Positions 11,159 through 19,894 of a stretch of DNA of 64,000 bases are shown here, piece after piece (the stretch's first letter is position 1; each line of letters begins with the position of its first letter). The position numbers and the translations under genes were made by a program. The DNA comes from Linyphia triangularis. Taxonomy: Eukaryota; Arthropoda; Arachnida; Araneae; Linyphiidae. Under the pieces are notes generated by a model that saw nothing but the letters and a program-made list of their open reading frames with translations, had not been told where the DNA came from and searched no databases. The stretch lies in the NCBI GenBank assembly GCA_963978545.1, contig OZ021722.1, positions 5,770,001 to 5,834,000 on the forward strand, in the 5' to 3' direction.

Positions 11159-14100
11159 TCAATTAAAAAAAAAATTTAAAATTGTTTTATTAATTAATTA
11201 TTAAAAAAGAAATTGATGCAAAAGTTGATTGCTATTTATGTTTGGCCATTTACAAACTATCTTTTGAAAAAAAAAATTACCGAAATAAATTATTTAAGTA
11301 TTTATGGCCAAAAAACCAACTTTTTTATTTAACATTAATTTATTATTTTCTTTTTATCATTTAAATTACAAACTATTCATTAGAAAATTACGAATTTTTA
11401 TATTTCACATTTTTTTTTAATGCTGAATCCAAATATGGGATAATATTATGAGGTTGCTATTGAACTTTTTAAAGTTTGGTTCTGTTTTAATATGTAGATG
11501 ACCCCTCATAATAAAAAAAACTACATGCAATTATTAAAAACCTTCCACGATTTACAACGGTACCTTTTGTTTGTTATTTCAACAAATAGAGCACAAGATA
11601 TAGCCATCGTTCTGATTTTTTTGGGGGGTTACTGTACCACACTAGGAACGTGTATACAAGTAGTTGTTAGTGACAGACACTGCTTCAATCCTACTTTCTT
11701 TAACTCACTGGATTTGTGCAGTTGGTTTGTAAGTTGAAAGACCTATACTTATACACAATAACGCGTAATCAGATCGGGACCTACAGCTTAACTTGGATTT
11801 CGAACCACAATCCATATCTAACCCGGGATTCGGACCCGGTACCTTTGGCATGCGCAGTCAGAGAGCTAACCACATAGCCATCAGGTGGGCCCTTAGGTTG
11901 GGGTGCGATAAAGATAGGTGCTACTCACGTCCAGCATGTTCCTCCAGTTTTCGGTTGTGCCGGACAGGAGAGGTGCGTCGTGACTGAAGCCCGCGTTGTT
12001 CACGCACACGTCCAGACGACCGAATCGGGAACGGATCTCGCCGAACATCGCCAGGATGTCGGACTCCACGCTCAAGTCACATCTGAAAACAACAACAACA
12101 TCCACTATTCAGATCACCGATTTGTTACCGTAACTTCTGCTATAAGCATTCGTACTTTAAACACTTATAAACTCTGCAAAGTTTTCGGTATTGCGGAAGA
12201 TTGGTTGGTTGGTTCTTTTCAGATTATCTGGCGCCGTCAGCAACACGAGGGCTATAATGCGCCGAAACATTCGTCATTAGATAAGCCAACATACATTTAC
12301 ACACACCCATGCCTAACACGGGACTCCAACCCGCAACCTAGCGGTCTAGAAGCTAGCACGCTAACCTCTATACCGTTTGGTCGGCAGATATTGCGAAAGA
12401 AATTGCATACTTCGTAATAAACCGAGTTCTTGTGCGTTACCATTATGCAATAAAACTGATTATTCAGAAATTCTTCGACAAAGTTTAGCAGAAAAAAAAA
12501 AAAATTGAATGCCACAAAGTTGTATAGTAAATACTATATGTAGAATTTTGTAAATGTGGAATTTCTTTAATTTTCACTGAATCACTTTAATGTAAAGTAA
12601 TGGATTTCTAAAATTATATGATGTTTTCCAGTTTGTAATAGGATTTTTATAAGTGAATTTTTATTGGTTGCGCAGCAAAGTTTGATGTGGCATTGTCACA
12701 TAATAGTTTTAATTAAGGCATTTAAGTTGTAACCGCATTGTTGTAGGAGACAGAGAACTCCTTGATACGTCGCGCCGACCAAACGGTATAGTGGTTAGCA
12801 TTACTAGCTTCTAGTCCACGAGGTTGCGGGTTCCGAGTCCCAAGTAAGGCAAGGATGTTTGTAAATGTATGTTGGCTTGTCAAATGACGAGTGTTTGGCG
12901 CATTATAGCCCTCGTGTTGCTGACGGCGCCAGATAACCTGAAAACAACCTTGTTACGTGGCCCAGAAACAATGCGAGTTCACCATTTTTCTTGTAGTAGA
13001 GCATGTTAGGCAGAAGTTCGAATGTTAAAATGTAGCTTATAGTACATTATGGATGATCGGAAAAATCCGTAAAAAAGTGTCGAGCTCTCAAATTTTTGCG
13101 GATAAGACTTATCTCGTCGCTTTTATGCCTCTCTTGTTTACTGAAGGTTAGGAAAGTGAGATTATTTCCTCACTTTTTTCTCTATTTTTAGTATTTTTTA
13201 ATGTTAAGAGGAAATCCTAGAACCTTTAACTGCTGTAAGCGGTCTGACAGACCGCAAGTAATTTTTTTGTGGAATGTTTCCACCCCCTAAAATATCTCAT
13301 CTTTGACTTTTATATAAATTTTTCTGATACTATGTTTCTTAAACTTTAAATTGATGTTTACCAATTTATATGACTCAATATAGACCATGTGTTGTTCTTG
13401 TACCAAAAACCTCATACCACCTAACCACAGCAGTTAAAGGTTAGGGTAATTACCTATACTCGCTATGTTACAATCTTGTAGCCCAGTGCATTTAGAAACA
13501 ACTTTGGTTGGTTGTTTTCAGATTATCTGGCGCCGTCAGCAACACGAGGGCTATAATGCGCCGAAACATTCGTCATTAGACAAGCCAACATACGTTTACA
13601 AACACCCATGTTTAACAAGGGACTCGGAAACCGCAACCTCGCGGCCTAGAAGCTAGCACGCTAACCACTATATACCGTTTGGTCGGCCTATACAACCTTG
13701 ATATTTGGTGAGTAGGTTCGTAAAAGATCACTTAATGAAACGACATAAATTGCTTTCAATTTCTATTGTAAATCACGTCTTTCTATTGTAAATGAAAATT
13801 AAAACAGCAAAAGACAAAACAAGGTGGCGCCACTGCGTATGCATCGTCGTTAGATTTTCAAATACGAAATAAAATATATTAGAAGATACTTTCAAGTTTT
13901 TAGTTCATGTCATTTTATTTTAGTGACAAATTTCAAAGTTTTATACTAAGTAGTTTGTAAGCGAACAGGGCTGGAAGATTATAAAACATAGCAAACATAG
14001 GGAATAATCTTTTAACTTCTTTTTAACACGCTTTTATTAGTTTCACCTGCATGTTTGCTTGTAAACGACTCTTTTGGGCCCGATTTTGCCCTACTTTGAG

Positions 14101-15127
14101 CCATCAGATTTGATACAAACTTTGCACACTTGTCAAAGACCGATGACAATGCAATAATTCAATAAGTTTGTCGCTTTATCACAAGGATTAGCTCGTGTTG
14201 CCCTTGCGCCCTTAAATTCTAACCAACCAACCAACTCCGGAATCGAACCCTGGTGTGCCGTTACCCTTTACAATCCCAGTAATCACAGAACCTATCATCG
14301 ACAATTGATAAGGCAGACATTTGAAAAATTTGTCGTGGGAACGACGGTTATACAAAGCGTGGTTATTTAGTCGAGTTATCTTTACCAGGATCTTCAGGAT
14401 TAGTGATTTTTCATATTCAGAGACAAGGTAGTGTTTTGTGCCAAGTAATACGGCGTGTACTAAGGCATACACATGACTTAAATTTCAGACAAGCATGTGA
14501 CTATTGGCAGGAACAACTGGAGAGTTTTGTACACTTAACTAAAAGAAAATTATAGTTTACAGAAAAAATAATTAATAGTTTAAAAAACTAAAAAACACGC
14601 TTTAATAGAAAAGTGAACCAAAAAGCAGAAAATAATTTGAAATAAGTTTGAAATAAGAATAGAGTGATTAACAAGAAATATTTATTTTATCGTAAAAAAG
14701 CGTGGGGTGTTTGATGTCAATTGTTGTAAATATTCAATGACAGATATTGGCAAAAGTAGAGCCATTATGAAAATATCTTACAAAGCACCCCACGCTTTTT
14801 TACGATAAAATAAATATTTCTTGTGAATCACTCTATTCTTATTTCAAATTATTTTCTACTTTTTAGTTCACTTTTCTATTAAAGCGTGTTTTTTAAACTA
14901 TTAATTATTAAGCAGAAAGCTTTAAATATACTGAAAGTCACTCACCTAAGAGATATCAGCTGTCCGGATGATCCCGACAGTTCTTCTGCTAGTGCCTGAA
15001 TGCGGCCCACGTTCCGGGCGCACCCGACCACTTTCATTCCATGACCGACCAGGGCCCGACACACGGCCGCTCCAATGCCCGCAGACGCCCCTGTCACCAG
15101 CGCAACACGCCCCAGCCAACGTTCCAT
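2966..15127 (-). CDS. DHRS11: DHRS11-like short-chain dehydrogenase/reductase, five coding exons
   Basis: The exons on the minus strand are 15127-14946, 12082-11929, 8373-8279, 6179-6044 and 3163-2966. Every junction has GT/AG sites and phases agree, giving 765 nt and 254 aa, close to the ~260 aa usual for this family. Classical SDR motifs are present: TGASAGIG (residues 12-19, cofactor loop), NNAG (89-92), a serine in SSMGG (Ser144), and YCGTK (Tyr160, Lys164). The MERW start is typical of DHRS11 proteins. An in-frame ATG 24 nt upstream is possible but less likely. Family members are cytosolic NADP(H)-dependent 3- or 17-keto oxidoreductases, so the exact substrate here is unknown. All four introns carry transposon debris, yet the coding exons are intact, so the gene is probably functional. 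Confidence 0.92.
3416..4263 (+). pseudogene. hAT transposase relic (ZBED5/SCAND3-like), 3' part of element
   Basis: An open frame at 3546-4058 encodes the transposase C-terminus with the hAT dimerisation motif (LLPFSTSYLCETGFSAV, then LRMAISNIKP). Upstream, 3416-3545 continues the family signature in another frame with stops (NLNLQLQGANTHMLDTRDK). The element's 3' terminal inverted repeat ends at 4263, read in reverse as CAGCAATTCTCAACCTG. No matching 5' end is visible, so it is 5'-truncated and frameshifted. It lies in intron 4 of the DHRS11-like gene, in the opposite orientation. It is not expected to be active. Confidence 0.85.
4325..5757 (-). pseudogene. Jockey/I-type LINE relic: end of reverse transcriptase plus RNase H
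   Basis: Minus-strand pieces give the end of ORF2. Up to 5757 the frame reads RLCVEDIRQQCRKRLN. Then comes the RT thumb region (TLRDTYLTLIRPILEYGFP; LERVQLSAARIITGL). An RNase H1 domain follows, with TDGRGLGDLAGSGVFI, SELIAIEQG, WILSDSRSS and QWIPSHVDIFGNEQADRLA. RNase H is split by a frameshift near 4800-4850, where an AAACTT-type slip has expanded. The frame also breaks near 5140. The catalytic RT core and all upstream sequence are missing, as expected of a 5'-truncated insertion. It ends just beyond the hAT relic at 4263. Confidence 0.85.
5758..6043. other. Intron remainder with poly-T and a shared repeat piece
   Basis: Contains a ~27-base T run. The piece at 5985-6028 (TTATAGTGTAATTGAA, then a CACCCCTAG-like end) also occurs near 10860-10900. 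No gene. Confidence 0.5.
6044..6179 (-). CDS. DHRS11: DHRS11-like gene, exon 4
   Basis: Encodes residues 145-189 with the catalytic YCGTK (Tyr160, Lys164). The donor is GTGAGTAC and the acceptor ends TTGCAG. The exon completes the serine codon begun in exon 3. Confidence 0.92.
6303..6935. mobile_element. Long-TIR DNA element, family L1T, copy a (interrupted)
   Basis: Non-autonomous element with terminal inverted repeats of roughly 100 bases. The left arm reads GGCTATGTTACAAT, then CCCAGTACATTTACAAACT. The right arm reads AGTAGTTTCTGAATGC, then GATTGTGACATAGCGAGTA. Inner inverted blocks around ATGATCACTTAATGAAAT also match. The left arm is split by another inverted-repeat element (6323-6567), and a SINE has inserted at the right end. 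Uninterrupted counterparts lie at 13.45-14.0 kb and 50.85-51.24 kb. The superfamily is undetermined. Confidence 0.7.
6323..6567. mobile_element. Nested MITE with ~80-bp TIRs
   Basis: A 245-bp element. The arms begin CTATACTAAACT and end AGTTTAGTATAG, and stay paired for about 80 bases, through GACATCACTAGACG and ATTAAATACCTAT. It sits inside the arm of element L1T, and homologous empty sites at 13.48 and 50.89 kb show the insertion. A TA duplication would fit the junction, but this is ambiguous. Confidence 0.75.
6936..7109 (-). mobile_element. SINE S1, copy 5
   Basis: Reverse copy with perfect 14-bp flanks TGATCCTTATTAGG at 6922-6935 and 7110-7123. The duplicated target is the end of the L1T element, so the SINE is younger than that element. 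Confidence 0.92.
7130..7350 (+). repeat. Dispersed repeat family R2, copy 1
   Basis: Starts CCTTTAACTGATACTGTGG and carries GGCGTAAGGGCAACACG, a GGTTTAAAAATTAAAAAACAT-like block, a TATATAAAAGCCAAAG block and GTCAGACCGCAT. It aligns with 40.01-40.45 kb and, in reverse, with 13.21-13.44 kb. Confidence 0.6.
7371..7512 (+). repeat. Second SINE-like tail (family S2), fragment
   Basis: Contains palindromic CCCGAACTCAGTTCGGG and ends GTGTTGCACTTGCGCC, followed by AAAACTCAACCAACCC. The same type of ending occurs at 14.16-14.23 kb. The head could not be assigned. Confidence 0.45.
7524..7847. other. Intron stretch, nothing recognised
   Basis: AT-rich part of intron 3 of the DHRS11-like gene (6180-8278). 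A short match near 7580 (GGGTTAAAGCTTAAAGCAG) to the end of the R2 copy at 40.43 kb suggests that R2 copy 1 was split by the S2-like insertion. Confidence 0.4.
7861..7993 (-). mobile_element. SINE S1, copy 6, 5'-truncated
   Basis: The tail and body are present, but the tRNA head stops after the B-box region. The fragment is bounded by perfect 13-bp direct repeats TATATTATGTGGG at 7848-7860 and 7994-8006. It was therefore truncated at integration, not by later deletion. Confidence 0.9.
8279..8373 (-). CDS. DHRS11: DHRS11-like gene, exon 3
   Basis: Encodes residues 113-144 (VNVLALCICTREAVKL to HISS), including most of the helix before the catalytic serine. The donor follows AG and reads GTCAGCAG. 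The acceptor ends TTTGCAG. Confidence 0.9.
8505..8650. mobile_element. Truncated copy of the nested 245-bp MITE
   Basis: Matches positions 6420-6567: the inner block TGTTCGCCAAACCACAACC through the right arm, ending AGTTTAGTATAG. The left arm is missing. Confidence 0.75.
8727..8959. mobile_element. MITE candidate with TAAAGGCAG/CGGCTTTA ends
   Basis: The ends TAAAGGCAGATTAACGCG and (reverse complement of the right end) TAAAGCCGGATTTACACGC form imperfect terminal inverted repeats of about 23 bases around a GC-richer core. No target duplication was recognised. The 101-aa open frame starting inside it has no family signature and is not called as a gene. Confidence 0.5.
8961..10189. other. Intron 2 stretch, nothing recognised
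   Basis: AT-rich part of the intron at 8374-11928. No coding or RNA feature was found. Confidence 0.5.
10190..10475 (-). pseudogene. Tc1-like transposase relic, C-terminus
   Basis: A 67-codon frame reads MENLWALWKARIDFSGVQSA, then PRWMQQVIDHDGA. This matches the end of Tc1 transposases, where IENLW marks the last catalytic acidic region. Upstream in another frame a FPWPP motif precedes it, so there is a frameshift near 10393. No other part of the element is recognisable. Confidence 0.75.
10490..10690 (-). repeat. Dispersed repeat family R4, partial reverse copy
   Basis: Its reverse complement aligns with 956-1190: TGCTCAAGGACAGAGAG, CTCGTTTTTCAACTTA, then AATCAAAATCGTTAAAGCCG. Confidence 0.6.
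10691..11769. other. Intron stretch with TA microsatellite
   Basis: Contains a C-rich/T-rich patch at 10760-10800, a G-run near 11036 and the TA repeat at 11091-11155. The rest is AT-rich with nothing recognised. Confidence 0.5.
11091..11155. repeat. (TA)n microsatellite
   Basis: About 32 uninterrupted TA units. Confidence 0.95.
11770..11892 (-). mobile_element. tRNA-derived SINE head, different family (S3)
   Basis: On the minus strand GGGCCCACCTGATGGCTATG, GTGGTTAGCTCTCTG and GGGTCCGAATCCCGGG form tRNA-like A- and B-box segments with different bases from family S1. Base pairing is degenerate, so it is a retroposon head and not a working tRNA. Confidence 0.6.
11929..12082 (-). CDS. DHRS11: DHRS11-like gene, exon 2
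   Basis: Encodes residues 61 (split) to 112, including the NNAG motif (89-92). The donor is GTGAGTAG. The acceptor lies after a GTTGTTGTTTTCAG tract. Confidence 0.92.
12201..12385 (-). mobile_element. SINE S1, copy 7
   Basis: Full reverse copy. The 12-bp flanks TATTGCGGAAGA (12189-12200) and TATTGCGAAAGA (12389-12400) differ at one position. Confidence 0.9.
12401..12759. other. Intron 1 stretch, nothing recognised
   Basis: AT-rich; no gene or repeat family recognised. Confidence 0.5.
12774..12947 (+). mobile_element. SINE S1, copy 8
   Basis: Full, somewhat diverged copy. The 11-bp flanks CCTTGATACGT (12760-12770) and CCTTGTTACGT (12948-12958) differ at one base. Confidence 0.85.
13214..13440 (-). 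repeat. Dispersed repeat family R2, copy 2
   Basis: The ends CCTTTAACTGCTGT and ACAGCAGTTAAAGG are exact inverted repeats. The body in reverse complement contains AACAACACATGG, a TATATAAAAGTCAAAG block and GGTCTGTCAGACCGC, matching the other R2 copies. The inverted ends suggest a DNA element, but the other copies do not show both ends clearly. Confidence 0.55.
13447..14005. mobile_element. Long-TIR DNA element L1T, copy b (interrupted by SINE)
   Basis: The left arm (TACTCGCTATGTTACAATC, then CCCAGTGCATTTAGAAAC) and the right arm ending in AAGATTATAAAACATAGC are inverted. The inner GATCACTTAATGAAA blocks also pair. SINE copy 9 splits the left arm. Confidence 0.7.
13507..13687 (-). mobile_element. 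SINE S1, copy 9
   Basis: Reverse copy inside element L1T. The flanks ACAACTTTG (13498-13506) and ACAACCTTG (13692-13700) may be a decayed duplication, but the target has a local deletion compared with the copy at 50.9 kb. Confidence 0.8.
14160..14233 (+). repeat. SINE-like tail of family S2 ending in AACC repeats
   Basis: Reads GCTCGTGTTGCCCTTGCGCC, then AAATTCTAACCAACCAACCA, as in the copy ending at 7512. The body upstream of about 14100 could not be assigned. Confidence 0.5.
14234..14360 (-). pseudogene. Degenerate 18S rRNA-derived fragment
   Basis: On the minus strand the segment reads TTCAAATGTCTGCCTTATCA, then GTCGATGATAGGTTCTG, GTAAAGGGTAACGG and CAGGGTTCGATTCCGGAG. This is the order of a well-conserved part of eukaryotic 18S rRNA. 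The part nearest 14360 (CACGCTTTGTA, CCGTCG) is more diverged. It directly abuts the AACC tail of a SINE-like repeat. It is far too short and degenerate to be a working rRNA gene. Confidence 0.75.
14567..14909. mobile_element. Foldback element with ~125-143 bp arms
   Basis: Arms at 14567-14709 and 14786-14909 are near-perfect inverted repeats with a ~76-bp loop. They differ mainly by a small ACTAAAA insertion and a short duplication (AGTTTGAAATA-like) in the left arm. Shared blocks include AACACGCTTTAATAGAAAAG and ATTTTATCGTAAAAAAGCG. It lies in intron 1 of the DHRS11-like gene and a transcript would form a long hairpin. Confidence 0.85.
14946..15127 (-). CDS. DHRS11: DHRS11-like gene, exon 1 (coding start)
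   Basis: Encodes residues 1-61 with the Rossmann TGASAGIG loop (12-19). The ATG is at 15125-15127 and the donor reads GTGAGTGA. The start MERWLGRVALV agrees with related proteins. Confidence 0.92.
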
Positions 15128-15151
15128 CTTCAACTCACAATAGCGGTACAA

Positions 15152-15498
15152 GAAAGATCTGATGCGAAAACCCTTTTATCGGCTTACAACTTTCAACCCA
15201 ATGATCTTCCACTGGAATAATAAAGAAAACGTACAACCGTACCACTAATAAAACGAGGAATTCAATAACTTAGAATGCTCAAGCAATCAGCTTCCATATC
15301 TTTTTGTTCAGTGGCTGTGGTCTTCCCCCCCATCCCCCTAAAATTCGCCAAAAAAAAAGTCGCCAAGTTGAGTATTGCTACTTGTTCCTGGCAGGAATTA
15401 AACGATTGATGGGTTGGATTGAGAGTTTTCCTGTCTCAAGAATCACATGAGAGTTAGTACTGTCCTGGTAAGGGGACATGGGCTTCTTTCGGAATGAC
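15152..15498. other. Upstream region of the DHRS11-like gene
   Basis: Should hold the 5' UTR and promoter. No clear TATA box or other element was recognised. Confidence 0.4.
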
Positions 15499-15512
15499 CT
15501 TACCTTCTTAGG

Positions 15513-15693
15513 TTGGTTGGTTGTATTCAGATTATCTGGCGCCGTCAGCAACACTAGGGCTATTATACGCCGAAACATTCGTCATTAGACAAGCCAACAT
15601 ACATTTACAAACATCCATGCCTAACACGGGACTCGAACCCTCAACCTCGCGGTCTAGAAGCCAGCACGCTAACCACTATACCGTTTGGTCGGC
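15513..15693 (-). mobile_element. SINE S1, copy 10
   Basis: Full reverse copy with 14-bp flanks CTTACCTTCTTAGG (15499-15512) and CTTACCTTATTAGG (15694-15707), one mismatch. Confidence 0.92.
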
Positions 15694-15707
15694 CTTACCT
15701 TATTAGG

Positions 15708-16790
15708 ATTTTGTAATTTCGGGCATATATAAAGGTATCGAAGACAACATCATGGCCAAAAATAGAGCATTGTTAGATAATGTAAATTTCGATAAATAAA
15801 AAAAAAAAAAAATGAACCTATAATTTCGGTCTGAAATTATGTTACCAGTACTTTAATAAATGATTTTTAAACTTCTGAGATGATAACTTCGCTCGTCAAA
15901 AATAAAATGATTTTTCACAAATACAAGTTTTGAATTATAATAATTTTTTTTTTTTTTAAATATAATCCTATTTGCATAAATAACAAAAATTGCAGAATAA
16001 CATAATAGAAAATGCAGTATACAAAATAGAAAACACGAACCTATCAGGATTTTTCTGGCACGTATAAAGGTATGACCTCTTCATGACCGTAATTAATATT
16101 TTTAAGAAAGTGAACTTTGAGAAAAAGAATCTTTAAAATTTAATAATGTTTTTTAATTAATTGCTCAAAAAACTAATTGTACGAGAATTCTATACTTGGG
16201 CCTAAAGTTACATTGCGGTACAATACTTCATTCAAAAATTTTTAACATTCTAAGATATTGATTTTTCTCGTGACAAATAAAAAAATTGATCTTTAGTTGT
16301 TCCACATTGAGTGAAATTTAAGTCCTAAAATTAACGTATCAGGATTTATCCATTTCTGATTCTAATTTTTCAACTTCATTGCCGAAATATATATATTTTT
16401 AAAAAAAAGTGAACGTGGAGAAATTGTTTTTATAAAAATTTAAAAATATTATTTAAAAATAAATAAATAATAATAATTACAAAAATTCATCGAATGAGGA
16501 TTCTATAATTGCTACCCTAAGTATTATCATAGCACAAGTCTTCACTCTAAAAATTTTCAAATTTACCGCGATAACATTTTCATGAAAAAGCGAAAAAGTT
16601 AAACTTCAATGAAAAAAAAAAAAAAAAAAAAAACACCTTGCATTGAAGGATTGGATATGTTTGAAATAAAGGATATCAGGACCCTACAATTTCTGGAGCA
16701 TAAATAATACTTCTTCATGACCGAAATTATAAAATAGTTTGAATCGAGTTAAATTTGAGAAAAAATTAAAGATTTAATAAATATTGTTGC
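15708..16790. repeat. Diverged tandem array, ~300-bp unit, about 3.5 units
   Basis: Units begin near 15708, 16040, 16340 and 16675. Each carries a TCAGGATTT-like start, a CATATATAAAGG block, TTCATGACC and a GGGCCTAAAGTTACATTGCG-like block. Diverged single units are also seen near 300-650 and 37.3-37.6 kb. No coding potential. Confidence 0.55.
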
Positions 16791-16794
16791 GTGG

Positions 16795-17494
16795 ATGGGT
16801 TCGAAAGATTTGAAGCCAAAGCAGATCAAAACTTGCAGAAATTTATTCCGATATAACTCTTCGCAGATTCTCTTACAACTCCAGAACTTCTCGTTCTAAT
16901 AGACACAATACAGCTTTTTACACGACAATAGAGCACAACAGCAGTTAAAAACTTTATACACAACTGCTAAAATAGCGGCAAAAGACAATGCAATACAGTT
17001 CACCTTCGGAAATAACTCTGAATACTCACTGAGATACAACTAACTCAGTAACTCCACTCCGCTAACTCAACTCCGTAACTCAACTAACAAACTCCTGCTC
17101 GGCCTTATATAAGAAAGTTAAAGCTTCGTGAATCTTCTAGAGATAGACATTTGGAGAACTTTCCAGATTGTAGTCTAAAAGCCCGATACAGGTACATGTA
17201 GACCGAAAATATCGCCAAGTTTGGCGACCAAAATTAGTCGCCAAAACGATCGCCAACTTGGATCTATCTCGCCAACTTGGCGAGATTGCCATCAACCATA
17301 ATGTTAAATGGCCTTCTCTTTGTAAAACTCGCTTCCCAGCATTATCTCTGTAAAACTCGTTTTCAAGCATCGAGAGACACATTGCAGGAAAGCAAAGTAA
17401 ACTCTTGCACTGTCGTATGCGAAATGTACATAAATTTTCCTTTTTACATAATTAATACTATGAAATATTTACAAATATACAGAAATTCGTAACA
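16795..17494 (-). mobile_element. Solo LTR of a Gypsy-type retrotransposon
   Basis: A 700-bp segment with TG...CA ends, starting TGTTACGAATTTCTG on the minus strand and ending CACGCAACA. It is flanked by a 4-bp duplication ATAT (16791-16794 and 17495-17498). A TATATAAG box near 17105-17112 fits an LTR promoter. No internal region or second LTR is adjacent, so it probably arose by LTR-LTR recombination. Confidence 0.8.
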
Positions 17495-17498
17495 ATAT

Positions 17499-18861
17499 AA
17501 ACAACTGTCCAAATATTAACTCTCTCTCCACTACAACTGTTAAGACATCGGTTATAATAGAGGGTTAATCTGCCTCTGGCGAATAAGCTGTGACGAGATC
17601 TGAGATTGTTTTAATACGCTCTGATTGGCTGCGGATTAATCCATTAATACGTGACGTCACTGAACTGAAAGGAAAATCCCTGTTAGCAGATATGACGCAA
17701 CTATTCCAAAAAATTGCAAAGTTAAAAAGCTAAAACTTTCATAATATTCGTTGTCAGAAAAGTAAAATAATAATTAAAATTTACGCTTAAAATTATTTAT
17801 GTTCTTTTTGTCATCAACACATTTGTCAGTTTAATACAAAACTGTTTGCGCAGAGTATAATTATTATTTTAAAATGTGTGATTTTCCCGGAACTATATCT
17901 TTTCGCGGAAGGATACATCCTGCGGCGTATTCTCCTGAGTCAGGTTAGTTAGGCTCCGACTATTGAAGAGTTAGATTAAAGAATTACGATTACACTGAAT
18001 TTGAACAAGAATTACATTTAAAGTTTGAATCACCAATAATCATGGAATCCCCCTGTATAGTACGCAAATGATCGGCACACGAATGAGTTGAACTAAGAAT
18101 CTTTGTTTCGAGATAAATACGCACCCCCCCCCCCCACACTTTTCAAAAAATACCCATGCATCTCCCCCATTTCTAAAATCCCTAAAATCCATCCTCCCAC
18201 CCTCAAAAATATTCAATCCGTCTAAAAACTACCTAGGGAAAATAACATTAACCTTTAAATGTAGTGACACTGAGAAAAAGTGATTTCAAGTTTTAAAATG
18301 TTAAAAGAAGGAAAAAAAAAAAAAAAACTATTCATGGTATATTATATATATATACTATTATAAAAATGAACTTTTAAGTTAAATTTCTATTAATTATTGT
18401 TTTATATAAAGACAAACTACTTTAAAAAAAAAAAAAAAAAACACACAAAAAAAAAAAAAAAACCTTTTTAAATTTTTCTATTAAATTATAATTTCATATT
18501 TCATGAAAGTATGCACATTTAGAAGCACTATTTAAATCTAACTAAACAGTTATGTATATAATATTGAATTATTACATCATTTTATCTCATACTTCCAAGT
18601 AAAAAAAAACTAAGTAACAAAATATTCATAAAAATAACAATAAAGTTTAGACCCTTGTTCAATATTAGTGTTAGGAAATATATATATTATTTGCTTTCTA
18701 GTTAATATTCTTATTATAAAATCAGAAATTATACTTATCGTTAGGGGAGGGGAGGGGGGGGGGGGGGCACTTGTCAAAAACTTTTGGGCACCTCCCCCAC
18801 TTTTTTTCCCCTAGTTCTACCACTGAGAATAGATATAAAGAATATATATATAGAATAGATA
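17499..18861. other. Intergenic spacer with C/G runs, possible hAT end
   Basis: Contains a C-run near 18127, a G-run near 18760 and several A-runs. The stretch ending at about 18826 (TAGTTCTACCACTG) resembles the end of a hAT-type element, but no partner end or duplication was found. No gene. Confidence 0.45.
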
Positions 18862-19652
18862 TCTATAATAATAAAACAAGCTGTGTGTCTGTCTGTCTGT
18901 GGATCTATAGAAACCTACTTAAAATTGGAGAAGAGCTCTGAAATTTTCAACGTAAGAAGTTTTGGCTTTCTAATTTTATGTATGTCAAACATAATGTTAA
19001 AATTTTAATTAGTTCTTTTTTAATTATTTTTTTTAATTAATTTATTTTTTACAAAGTGAATTCAAATAGAGATACAGCTCTGATTTTCAACATAAGTAAT
19101 TTTAGCCTTCTAATTGAACTTTTGAAAAAAATAATGTTAAAATTTTAATTAGTTATTTTTTAATTAATTTTCTTAATTAAATAAAAAAAATTCAAAACGA
19201 CTTTTAATAGGGCTACATTTCTGAAATTTTCAACATAAATAGTTTTTGCCTTCTAATTGGACTTTTGAAAAACAGAAATTTAAATTTTTATTCAGTTCTT
19301 ATTTAATTAATTATTTTAATTAATTTATTTTTTACAAAGTGACTTCAAATAGAGAGACAGCTCTGAAATTTTCAACATAAGTAGTTTTAGCCTTCTAATT
19401 ATATTTTGAAAAACAGAATTTTAAATTTTTATTCATTTCATTTTTGATTAATTTTTTAATTAATAAATATTTTACAAAATGATTTCAGTGAGAGAAGCGA
19501 GCTCGATTTTGCATTGCGATGAACCTTCCTGTGAGCGAAGCGCCAAAAATTTGGGTATATACACCAGTGACGTATTTCCCTCAACGCGGGGCCTCACAGC
19601 TGGCTAAAATAATGCACATGGTAAAATTTCGTGGCGAAGCACGGGTATTTAG
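18862..19652 (+). mobile_element. Helitron-like non-autonomous element with internal tandem units
   Basis: The start TCTATAATAATAAAACAAG and the near-end GTGGCGAAGCACGGGTAT match typical non-autonomous Helitron termini. The exact CTAG end is degraded (TTAGATAG). Inside are about four diverged ~143-bp tandem units, each containing CTCTGAAATTTTCAACATAA and TTAATTAATT-rich parts. No coding capacity. Confidence 0.6.
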
Positions 19653-19894
19653 ATAGTATAGAATATGTATATAGAATATACTATAACAATACAGCATAAA
19701 AAAAATTCAGTAGTGCTGCCATCTGGTGGAAGACATCGGAGCATCTCGAGGGGCATGAATCAACAACTATTTATTACGTCGTTCTCTTGACTGTTATCTC
19801 GTGGGATCGGGTCAACTTGCAGCCACAACACTGGTGTTTATAATAATAATTATGATCTCTGCACATTAAATTCGTCGAGGTCTCAATGTCGTTC

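Noticed and set aside
11980..12417. 145-codon plus-strand frame
   Set aside because: Antisense of DHRS11-like exon 2 read through into a SINE.
18740..18826. Complete hAT element near the G-run
   Set aside because: Only one hAT-like end (CTACCACTG) is visible; no partner end or 8-bp duplication was found.
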